Positions 1 to 6,585 of a stretch of 8,822 nt of DNA are shown piece by piece (position 1 is the first letter of the stretch; each line of letters opens with the position of its first letter). The stretch is from Acidimicrobiales bacterium. GTDB taxonomy: Bacteria > Actinomycetota > Acidimicrobiia > Acidimicrobiales > SZUA-35. The notes beneath the pieces were generated by a model. It was not told the DNA's origin and searched no databases. It saw nothing but the letters and a program-made list of their open reading frames with translations. Location: the NCBI GenBank assembly GCA_013003325.1, contig JABDJU010000167.1:1-8822 (forward strand). The letters are read 5' to 3'. The position numbers and the translations under genes are program-made.

Positions 1-2718
1 CTCGTCGGCAGCGGACTTGGTCGCTTTCTTCACAGCCCGCTTCTTGGTCGCTTTCTTCGTCGACTTTTTGGCCGTCGCCTTCTTCTTCCGCTTCTTGGCC
101 GCCTTCTTGCGCTTCTTGGCCGGCCCGGCTTCTCGGCGGATCGCCAGCAGTTCGGAGGCTCGCTCGATGGTGATTGTTTCCGGATCGTCGCCCTTGCGCA
201 GGCTGGCATTGGTTTCGCCATCGGTCACATATGGCCCGAACCGTCCGTCCTTGAGTTCGACCGGCTTGTCCGTCGCCGGGTCGATGCCGACCGGCATGCC
301 CGCCTTCGGAGCCGCCTGGCCCCGCCGTCGCTTGGGCTGGGCGAACACATCTCGAGCTTCGGCCTCGGTGATGGTGAACAGTTGGTCCTCGGTTTCGAGG
401 CTGCGGCTGTCGCTCTTCTCCTTGCCCTCGTCGTCGACCAGCGTCCGGGCCAGATAGGGGCCGTAGCGACCGTTGCGGGCCAGCATCTCCTGGCCGTTCT
501 CGTCGACACCGACGCGACGAGGCAACGACAGCAGTTGCAACGCCTGTTCCAGTGTGATGGCGTCGGGATCCATCGATTTGAACAGCGACTCCATCTGCGG
601 CTTCACACCGGTCTCTTCGTCGCGTTCACCCAGCTGCACATAGGGTCCGAACCGACCGGTCTTCACAAAGATCGGCTGATGGGTTTCGGGATGAGTGCCG
701 AGCTCGCGGTCGCCTTGTGGTGCATTGAGTATCTCGACCGCCTTGCCGATAGTGAGCTCGTCGGGGGCGAGGTCGGGCGGGATCGACGCGGTCTGTTCGC
801 CCCGCCGCAGGTAGGGCCCGAACTTGCCAGGACGGGCCTCGACCAGTTGACCATCTTCGTCGACCCCGATCGGGATCGAGTTGATCTCCTTGGCGTCGAT
901 CTCGTCGAGCCGCTCGGTGACCTTGACCTTCAACCCGGGGTCCTCACCGTCGCCGAAGTAGAAGCGCCGCAGGTACGGGATTCGCTCTTGCCCCCCGGTC
1001 GCGATCGAGTCGAGGTCGTTCTCGAGCTGAGCGGTGAAGTCGTAGTCGACCAGGTTCGGAAAGTGTCGTTCGAGAATGTTCACGATGGCGAAGGCGGTGA
1101 AGCTGGGCACCAGCGCACTGCCCTTCTTCCACACGTACTCGCGCCCCTGGATCGTTGCCATGATGCTGGCGTAGGTGGAGGGACGACCGACGCCGAGCTC
1201 CTCCAACTTCTTCACCAGGGACGCTTCGGTGTAGCGGGGCGGTGGCTGGGTGTCGTGCCCGTCGGCCTCGGCGGACAACACCGTGGCCGAATCACCGGCC
1301 TCGAGGGCGGGCAACCGTTGCTCTTTGGGCTCGTCGGAGTCGTCCTCTTCGTCCACGTCTTCCCGGTAGACCTTCAGGAAGCCAGGGTGCATGATGACGG
1401 TTCCGCTGGTCGAGAACACCGCATGGCGGTCGTCGGTGGTGTGGACGCCCAACCGAAGGGTCACCGTTTCACCGGTGGCGTCGGTCATCTGTGATGCCAC
1501 CGTCCGCTGCCAGATGAGTTCGTAGACCTTCAGATCTTGGGTGCTGAGCTCCGAAGCCACCTGTTCGGGGGTTCGGAAGGTGTCGCCGGCGGGGCGGATG
1601 GCCTCGTGGGCCTCTTGCGCACTCTTCGACTTCCCTTTGTAGGTCCGCGGGGCATCGGGCAGGAACTCGGTGCCGAACCGCTCGGCGATTTGGCTGCGGG
1701 CGGCGCCAACAGCCTGGTCCGACAGCGTGACGCTGTCGGTTCGCATGTAGGTGATGAAGCCCCGTTCGTAGAGGCCCTGGGCGACCCGCATCGCCTGAGC
1801 CGAGGAAAGCCTGAGCTTGCGGCCGGCCTCCTGTTGGTACGTGGAGGTGATGAACGGCGCCGCCGGGCGGCGACGGTACGGCTTTGCCTCCCGACTCTCG
1901 ACCGACGCATCCTGCCCTTCGACACCTTGGACCAGCCGGGTGGCGCCGGCCTCGTCGAGATGGAGCAGTTCGTTCTTGGTGCCGGTTTTGAGCTGGCCGG
2001 CGTCGTTGAAGTCTTTGCCGCCGGCGATTCGAGCGCCGTCGACTTCGAGGATCTTGGCCGTGAAGGGCCGCTCGGCTCCATCGGCGGTAAAGGTGGCAGT
2101 CAGATCCCAGTAGTTGGACGACACGAAGGCCATGCGTTCACGTTCTCGCTCGACAACGATCCGGGTGGCGACGGACTGCACCCGGCCGGCCGAGGTTCCC
2201 TGGGCGATCTTGCGCCACATCACCGGCGAGAGCTCGTACCCGTACAACCGGTCGAGCAGGCGGCGAGCCTCCTGCGCCTCGACCACCTTCAGGTTGACCT
2301 CACCTGGATCGGCCAGCGCTCGGTCGATCGCCTCCTTGGTGACCTCGTTGAAGACGATGCGTTTCACCGGGACCCGGGGGTTGAGCAACTCGAGCAGGTG
2401 CCAGGCGATCGCTTCGCCCTCACGATCTTGGTCGGTCGCGAGGATGAGTTCATCGACATCTTTGAGCAGCGACTTCAGATGCCGTACGTGTTGCCTTTTG
2501 TCCGCGTTGGTGATGTACAGCGCCTTGAAGTCGTTATCGACATCGATTCCCATCTTGGCCCACTTCTCACCCTTGTAGGCGGCTGGGACATCGGCGGCAT
2601 TTCTGGGGAGATCGCGAACGTGACCGATCGACGACTCGACCACGTAGTCAGAGCCGAGGTATTCACCGATCTTTTTTGCCTTCGCGGGGGACTCAACGAT
2701 GACGAGGGATTGGGCCAC
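1..2718 (-). CDS. topA: DNA topoisomerase I (type IA), C-terminus cut by window edge
   Basis: Relaxes negatively supercoiled DNA by cutting and resealing one strand through a 5'-phosphotyrosine link. I read 906 uninterrupted residues with no stop before the edge. The TOPRIM domain opens the protein (VAQSLVIVESPAKAKK, Glu9; acidic triad in LATDQDREGEAIAWH, Asp96/Asp98/Glu100). The catalytic Tyr324 lies in GFITYMRTDS. The C-terminal region holds four zinc-free repeats, each with an FGPY or YGPY core (Tyr near 636, 693, 755 and 830), then a lysine-rich tail from about residue 863 to the edge. This is the actinobacterial layout, as in mycobacterial TopA, where basic tails aid DNA binding and processivity. 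The start is GTG at 2718, fixed by the conserved N-terminus beginning directly at AQSLVIVES. There is no Shine-Dalgarno sequence before it, and a -10-like TACAGT sits 8 bases upstream, which suggests a leaderless message. Little should be missing beyond the tail. Identity is essentially certain. Confidence 0.97.
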   Translation of the reverse strand, partial: MAQSLVIVESPAKAKKIGEYLGSDYVVESSIGHVRDLPRNAADVPAAYKGEKWAKMGIDVDNDFKALYITNADKRQHVRHLKSLLKDVDELILATDQDREGEAIAWHLLELLNPRVPVKRIVFNEVTKEAIDRALADPGEVNLKVVEAQEARRLLDRLYGYELSPVMWRKIAQGTSAGRVQSVATRIVVERERERMAFVSSNYWDLTATFTADGAERPFTAKILEVDGARIAGGKDFNDAGQLKTGTKNELLHLDEAGATRLVQGVEGQDASVESREAKPYRRRPAAPFITSTYQQEAGRKLRLSSAQAMRVAQGLYERGFITYMRTDSVTLSDQAVGAARSQIAERFGTEFLPDAPRTYKGKSKSAQEAHEAIRPAGDTFRTPEQVASELSTQDLKVYELIWQRTVASQMTDATGETVTLRLGVHTTDDRHAVFSTSGTVIMHPGFLKVYREDVDEEDDSDEPKEQRLPALEAGDSATVLSAEADGHDTQPPPRYTEASLVKKLEELGVGRPSTYASIMATIQGREYVWKKGSALVPSFTAFAIVNILERHFPNLVDYDFTAQLENDLDSIATGGQERIPYLRRFYFGDGEDPGLKVKVTERLDEIDAKEINSIPIGVDEDGQLVEARPGKFGPYLRRGEQTASIPPDLAPDELTIGKAVEILNAPQGDRELGTHPETHQPIFVKTGRFGPYVQLGERDEETGVKPQMESLFKSMDPDAITLEQALQLLSLPRRVGVDENGQEMLARNGRYGPYLARTLVDDEGKEKSDSRSLETEDQLFTITEAEARDVFAQPKRRRGQAAPKAGMPVGIDPATDKPVELKDGRFGPYVTDGETNASLRKGDDPETITIERASELLAIRREAGPAKKRKKAAKKRKKKATAKKSTKKATKKRAVKKATKSAADE

Positions 2719-2726
2719 GACAGGAG

Positions 2727-2732
2727 ACTGTA
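2727..2732 (-). promoter_or_regulatory. Candidate -10 element for a leaderless topA transcript
   Basis: Read on the minus strand this is TACAGT, which fits the actinobacterial -10 consensus TANNNT. It ends 8 bases before the topA GTG, so transcription would begin at or beside the start codon. That would explain the lack of a Shine-Dalgarno sequence. I see no convincing -35 hexamer. The call rests on spacing and a short motif only. Confidence 0.4.
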
Positions 2733-2803
2733 GAGACAACCGCGGACGATTTGCGGCAGTGCTCGACAGGAAAGGCCACTGAGCAGGACTTTCTGAGGGG
2801 AGT

Positions 2804-4219
2804 TCAGCTACCGACGGGGACCGGGTCGGGTCTGCCGTCGCCGTCGGTGTCGACCATCTCGGCCATGCGGTCACCCTCAGGGGTTGCATCATCGGACACG
2901 TGAGAGAACCGAATGATGCCGTATCCCAGCAAGGTGGCGAGCAGGCTGGCCAGGAGCACGCCGATCGTTGCCTGATCCTTGATCAACGCTTCATCTTCGA
3001 AGGCGAGCCCGTTGATGAACAGCGCCACGGTGAACCCGATTCCGGCGACCGCTCCGGCGGCCAGGATGTGAACCTGCTTCAACGATCTTGGCAGGGTGGC
3101 CAGGCCACTGCGGATGGCGAACACGCTGAAGACGTAGATACCGAGGGGCTTGCCGACCACCAAGCCGAATATGATGCCGATCGTCACCGAACTGGCGAGC
3201 GCATCGGTGATCACGTCGGTGCTGAGCAGGATCCCGGCGTTGGCCAGGGCGAAGACCGGAATGATCACGTAACTGGTAAACGGGCTCAGCAGTGCGATGA
3301 GCCGGGTGGTGACGCCGACCCGTTCACGGATCTGGAACTGAGCATCGCGAGCGATGCGAGGACCGAAGCCTTCGGTTTCAAAGTGCTCGCTCGAGAACAA
3401 ATGACCGAGGGCCTGGTCCCCGATGAGGGGTTTGGCCGGGGTGAGCATGCCGAGGGCGACGCCGGCGATCGTGGCGTGGACCCCGGACTCGAAGGTGGCG
3501 AACCACACGAAGCAGCCGATCACAACATAGAGCGGAGTGAACCAGATCCTGATCCGCTGCATCACGACCACCGCCAGCAACCCGGCGACCGCCCAGCCGA
3601 GCCAACCAAAACTGAGTCCGCCATCGTTATAGAACACGGCGATCACCACGATGGCACCGATGTCGTCGACGATCGCTAGCGTCAGCAAGAACAACGGCAG
3701 CTGCTTGGGAACTTTGTGGCCCACGAGGGCGAGCACGCCGACGGCAAAGGCGATGTCGGTCGCCATAGGAATGCCCCAGCCATCGGCTGCGGCCCCCGAG
3801 GTGTTGAAGACGAAGTAGAACGCTGCCGGCACCACCATGCCTCCCAGCGCACCGATAGCGGGGAGGGCGGCGATCTTCGGATTTCGGAGGTCACCCAAGA
3901 CGAGTTCGGACTTGATCTCCATCCCGACCACGAAGAAGAACAGAGCCATGAGGGCGTCGTTGACCCAGTGGGATAGATCTTCGTAGAGGCGGAAGTCGCC
4001 GATCTCCAAGGCGATCTCGGTGTGCCAGAAATCGCTGTAGGTTTCGTAATCGACGTTGGCCCAGATCAGGGCGGCGGCGGTGGCGATGATCAGCAGGATT
4101 CCCGCCGCGGTCTCCCGACCGAGGAATGTGGCCACCGGACGTACCACGCCGCGGGCCAGTGCATGGTCGCTACCGCTGAACGCCTCGTCGCGGATTGGGA
4201 GGTTGTTGTGGGCTGCCAT
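2804..4219 (-). CDS. nhaA: Na+/H+ antiporter NhaA
   Basis: Cytoplasmic-membrane antiporter that exports Na+ (or Li+) in exchange for protons, for sodium tolerance and pH control. The 471 residues carry the family hallmarks: FFFVVGMEIKSEL (residues 94-106), MATDIAFAVGVLAL with Asp155 (E. coli Asp133), LAIVDDIGAIVVIAVFY with the ion-binding pair Asp185/Asp186 (E. coli Asp163/Asp164), FALANAG (323-329) and GLVVGKPLGI with Lys357 (E. coli Lys300). It is longer than E. coli NhaA (388 aa). The extra length includes an N-terminal extension, a hydrophilic loop at about 260-305, and a polar C-terminal tail ending in a DxDxDG acidic motif (457-462). The ATG at 4219 has an AGAGG Shine-Dalgarno sequence 9 bases upstream. 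It lies 120 bases after the RsbW-like gene; that gap shows no convincing promoter or terminator, so both read-through and a separate promoter are possible. All key residues are present, so it is probably functional. Confidence 0.97.
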   Translation of the reverse strand: MAAHNNLPIRDEAFSGSDHALARGVVRPVATFLGRETAAGILLIIATAAALIWANVDYETYSDFWHTEIALEIGDFRLYEDLSHWVNDALMALFFFVVGMEIKSELVLGDLRNPKIAALPAIGALGGMVVPAAFYFVFNTSGAAADGWGIPMATDIAFAVGVLALVGHKVPKQLPLFLLTLAIVDDIGAIVVIAVFYNDGGLSFGWLGWAVAGLLAVVVMQRIRIWFTPLYVVIGCFVWFATFESGVHATIAGVALGMLTPAKPLIGDQALGHLFSSEHFETEGFGPRIARDAQFQIRERVGVTTRLIALLSPFTSYVIIPVFALANAGILLSTDVITDALASSVTIGIIFGLVVGKPLGIYVFSVFAIRSGLATLPRSLKQVHILAAGAVAGIGFTVALFINGLAFEDEALIKDQATIGVLLASLLATLLGYGIIRFSHVSDDATPEGDRMAEMVDTDGDGRPDPVPVGS

Positions 4220-4228
4220 CGAGTCAAA

Positions 4229-4233
4229 CCTCT
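4229..4233 (-). promoter_or_regulatory. Ribosome binding site of nhaA
   Basis: AGAGG on the minus strand, 9 bases before the ATG at 4219. It supports that ATG as the nhaA start. It contrasts with topA and most of the operon genes here, which lack a clear Shine-Dalgarno sequence. Confidence 0.55.
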
Positions 4234-4339
4234 GATTATCGCTGCGCGAGCCGGACAGGGACGCAGTGAGAGACTACGGCTTCAGAGGATAGTGGTCTAC
4301 GTCGGGCGAACGCGATTGAATGGTGAATCGAACTGAAGG

Positions 4340-4783
4340 CTACTGAGCCAGCCAGATTCGAACCGTCGTGCCCCGGGCGGAGGTGTCGAACTCTACCCGA
4401 TCGTTGCTGAGCGCCTTCATGAGCGGCACCCCGAAACCGCCTTCGGTGTGCAGGCGGGCCGGGTCGCTGAGCGGCGGTAGGTTCTCATCGGGCGGCATCC
4501 CGAAACCGAAGTCGGTGATCTCGAGCCGAACCAACCCGTCGGCGATGATGCATCGGATCTTCACCGGCTGAGACCCGTCCCGCTCCAGGTTGGCCTGGAT
4601 GGCGTTGGTGACCGCCTCCGACGTTGCCAGGCGGAGATCGTCGAGTCGGGATCCGGTTAGCGCACCTTGGGACTCCACCGCATTCATCACGGTCATGCGC
4701 ACGACGTTGACCAGCTCGACCGCCGACGGGATCTCCATGCGGATCGCTGAAGACTCGGTATCCATGGCCCCATACTTGGGCAT
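4340..4783 (-). CDS. RsbW/SpoIIAB-type anti-sigma factor (GHKL ATP-binding protein)
   Basis: 147-residue single-domain GHKL ATPase of the HATPase_c_2 kind. Relatives bind an alternative sigma factor and are switched by phosphorylating a STAS-domain antagonist on serine. Visible motifs are the N-box ATSEAVTNAIQAN (53-65, Glu57 and Asn60), the G1 box ITDFGFGMPP (89-98, Asp91), the G2 box EGGFGVPLMKAL (114-125) and a C-terminal RGTTVRIWL strand (137-145). There is no transmembrane or sensor segment. The ATG at 4783 directly abuts the photolyase stop (TAGATG), which implies translational coupling. A second Met at codon 7 (4765) could be the true start. No sigma factor or STAS partner lies in the window, so its target is unknown. 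The domain is confidently recognised; the anti-sigma role is inferred from the family. Confidence 0.88.
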   Translation of the reverse strand: MPKYGAMDTESSAIRMEIPSAVELVNVVRMTVMNAVESQGALTGSRLDDLRLATSEAVTNAIQANLERDGSQPVKIRCIIADGLVRLEITDFGFGMPPDENLPPLSDPARLHTEGGFGVPLMKALSNDRVEFDTSARGTTVRIWLAQ

Positions 4784-6007
4784 CTAGACACCCAAGCCTT
4801 TCCGCCATGCCGAAAACGAAGCCACACTTCCACCGGTCGGACGCGACAGCCACGGAAAGGGGTGAACCTCCCCGAGCGACAGCGAGTGAGCAATGCGAGC
4901 AAAGCCGGGCACCGGAGCGAACGTTACCGCGGGAGTGTGACCGGCGAGGAGGACCCTCGGCCGATCTCGATAGAGCCGGACCTCGCGCTGTTCGGCGATC
5001 CCAGCCAACGTCTCCACGAGAAACACGAGCCGCTTGGCCGAGAGCTGCAACGAGCTGAGAAGCGGCTCGTCGAAGACGAAGACGACGGGCAGATCGGGAT
5101 TAGCCGCCAAGGCTGGATCGTGGAGCGCCATCGACTCCGCGGTCAGCCATACAACGTCGGGGGTTTTCCTGCGATGGGGCGCCGCCGGGCCGGCCTCGGC
5201 GGTGATGTCGTAGGTTCTGCGCAGTAGCGGATGGGGCTCGACCTTGGGGAGATCGTCGAACTCGGGCCAGTGTTCGACCGGACATGCCGGTGAGAGTTCG
5301 CACTGTCCACACAGGCCGGGCGCCCGCTTCTCGACCTGCCACCTGCTGAAGCCGTACTGCTTCGACGAGCCCGCCCCCGTGGTCCACTGCCAGCCGAGCC
5401 GGTTGGCGGCCCGCGAACCGTCGAGCAGATGGGTGAAGAAGTACTGCTCGCCGTCCTGCCATCGCCCCTTCTCCCGCACCGTCCAGTGCGACGCCATCCA
5501 CATCCGGGCCTGATTCACCAGCCACCCGTCCGACTCCAGCTCCTCGGTGCAGAGATCGATGCAGGCCATCTCCTGATTGAGGGTGACCGAAGTGGATCCG
5601 ACCGGTTCGTGCCGGAGGCTGTGGCGGGTGACAGTACCGAGCCGTGCGTACCAATGGCGGGCGTATTCCTGCCACCGAAGCTCGTCGCGAAACTGGGTCA
5701 CGTCGCGGCTGGGTTTGTCTCCGACGTGTGACCACACCTGAGGCAGCGTGAGGAGCCCGTGACGTATGTAAGGCGAGAGCCGCGATGCTCCCTGCCTGGG
5801 CGAGGGCCACACCTCACTGCGACTGGAGGCGTAACCGGCCACGTTGAACCCGGCCAGCGCTGCGTCGGCGGCGCCCTGACCCCCGGAGAACGACTCCGAG
5901 CCGGCGACCTCGTCCGAGTACAAGCCGGTCAGCCGATCAGCCACGAATCGTTCGGCTGCATCGCGTCCGGTTGCGGGGGCGGGGAGGGGTTCCGGCATCG
6001 CCTCCAT
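4784..6007 (-). CDS. Photolyase/cryptochrome-family flavoprotein with reversed domain order
   Basis: Probable light-dependent DNA repair enzyme that uses FAD to split pyrimidine dimers. Classical photolyases have an antenna-binding Rossmann domain followed by the FAD domain; here the FAD domain comes first (about 15-250). Its motifs are SRLSPYIRHGLL (75-86), FRDELRWQEYARHW (106-119), WLVNQARMWMASHW (162-175) and RWQDGEQYF through GWQWTTG (182-211). Aligned by eye to E. coli PhrB, Glu109, Trp112, Asn165, Met169, Trp183, Asn202, Trp206 and Trp208 match Glu274, Trp277, Asn341, Met345, Trp359, Asn378, Trp382 and Trp384. Arg342 is replaced by Gln166. No Trp or Tyr lies between 121 and 161, where Trp306 would fall. 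After a cysteine cluster (C233, C236, C242), residues 283-407 resemble a short antenna domain (VVWLTAESMALHDPALAANP; SFSAWRKGL at the end). At 407 aa it is shorter than the usual 450-500. ATG 6007 is used; ATG 5998 is an alternative, and neither has good Shine-Dalgarno spacing. Repair activity and dimer specificity are inferred. Confidence 0.85.
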   Translation of the reverse strand: MEAMPEPLPAPATGRDAAERFVADRLTGLYSDEVAGSESFSGGQGAADAALAGFNVAGYASSRSEVWPSPRQGASRLSPYIRHGLLTLPQVWSHVGDKPSRDVTQFRDELRWQEYARHWYARLGTVTRHSLRHEPVGSTSVTLNQEMACIDLCTEELESDGWLVNQARMWMASHWTVREKGRWQDGEQYFFTHLLDGSRAANRLGWQWTTGAGSSKQYGFSRWQVEKRAPGLCGQCELSPACPVEHWPEFDDLPKVEPHPLLRRTYDITAEAGPAAPHRRKTPDVVWLTAESMALHDPALAANPDLPVVFVFDEPLLSSLQLSAKRLVFLVETLAGIAEQREVRLYRDRPRVLLAGHTPAVTFAPVPGFARIAHSLSLGEVHPFPWLSRPTGGSVASFSAWRKGLGV

Positions 6008-6026
6008 GATGGCTCAGCCGCTGTCG

Positions 6027-6575
6027 CTACAAGGCGATCGGAGGGCCCGGTCGGCGGCTCGTGTGGTGCCCCGGTGGGCGGCCGGCAATTCGCTCCTGAA
6101 GGTAGAGCTCGGTGGGCAGGACGGACCCGGACGGCACAACGCTCTGAGCGTTCATCGTGGCGAGACCGAACTGCCGGTACACCGCCAGGAGATCGGCCGC
6201 GCAGCGCGTGCCGAGCATGGCGCGGCGCACCTGCACATGGAGGGTTCGAAAGTGGGGACCGTGAAGGGGTTCGTACCCGTCGGTGTCGAAAGCGGCGGCG
6301 TGGGCGAGCTCGTGGGTCAGCGTGCCGAGGTCACACGCCTGCGGGCTGAGCGAGATCACTCGGGTAAGTGGTGAGAAGTAGCTCCGTTGTTCGCTGCGGT
6401 TGAGTGCGATGTCGACCGCCCCGCAGCCGAGGTCTACCCGCCACCAACGGCCGCGGCACAGCGCCTCGGTGGATCGGGTGAGGAACTCGACCGTGCGAGG
6501 CTCCGACAGTGCGGTGCCCTCGCCGGCCAGATCCTCAGCGGCGTAGACCTGCCGACGCTGCTCGTCGCGCATCAT
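6027..6575 (-). CDS. Putative zinc metallohydrolase, TIGR04338-type
   Basis: Small soluble protein of about 182 residues. It begins MMRDEQRRQVYAAEDLA, which matches what I recall of the start of the actinobacterial TIGR04338 putative metallohydrolase family. The zinc-peptidase signature THELAHAAAF (HExxH: His88, Glu89, His92) is followed 13 residues later by HGPHF (His105, His108), a likely third zinc ligand in the manner of SprT-like zincins. There is no signal peptide or membrane segment, so it should be cytoplasmic. Its substrate is unknown. The reading frame stays open to a GTG at 6611, but that start would overlap the DUF2786 gene by 26 bases and add 12 unconserved residues. I prefer ATG 6575 (or 6572), 10 bases after the DUF2786 stop. 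The photolyase follows 19 bases downstream, so it is part of that operon. The metalloprotease fold is well supported; peptidase activity is inference. Confidence 0.83.
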   Translation of the reverse strand: MMRDEQRRQVYAAEDLAGEGTALSEPRTVEFLTRSTEALCRGRWWRVDLGCGAVDIALNRSEQRSYFSPLTRVISLSPQACDLGTLTHELAHAAAFDTDGYEPLHGPHFRTLHVQVRRAMLGTRCAADLLAVYRQFGLATMNAQSVVPSGSVLPTELYLQERIAGRPPGHHTSRRPGPPIAL

Positions 6576-6585
6576 GGGCCAAGGC

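Noticed and set aside
382..2733. Two long plus-strand open frames (382-1494 and 1537-2733) opposite topA
   Set aside because: They mirror topA codons in GC-rich DNA, have no recognisable domain, and topA on the other strand shows all its conserved motifs.
2733..2803. Possible terminator hairpin between nhaA and topA
   Set aside because: Only short stems (such as CCGC/GCGG) can be drawn and no T-run follows on either strand.
2900..3679. Plus-strand open frame of 259 residues opposite nhaA
   Set aside because: Its Asp/Glu/His/Gln-rich composition is typical of the antisense of a membrane protein gene; no motif and no ribosome binding site.
4280..4340. CTTCAG/CTGAAG inverted repeat downstream of the RsbW-like gene
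   Set aside because: A six-base stem with a loop of nearly 50 bases and no T-run is not a credible terminator or operator.
5100..5810. Second minus-strand frame of 236 residues inside the photolyase gene
   Set aside because: Out of frame with the conserved photolyase motifs and composed of the Arg/Ala/Gly-rich filler expected of shadow frames.
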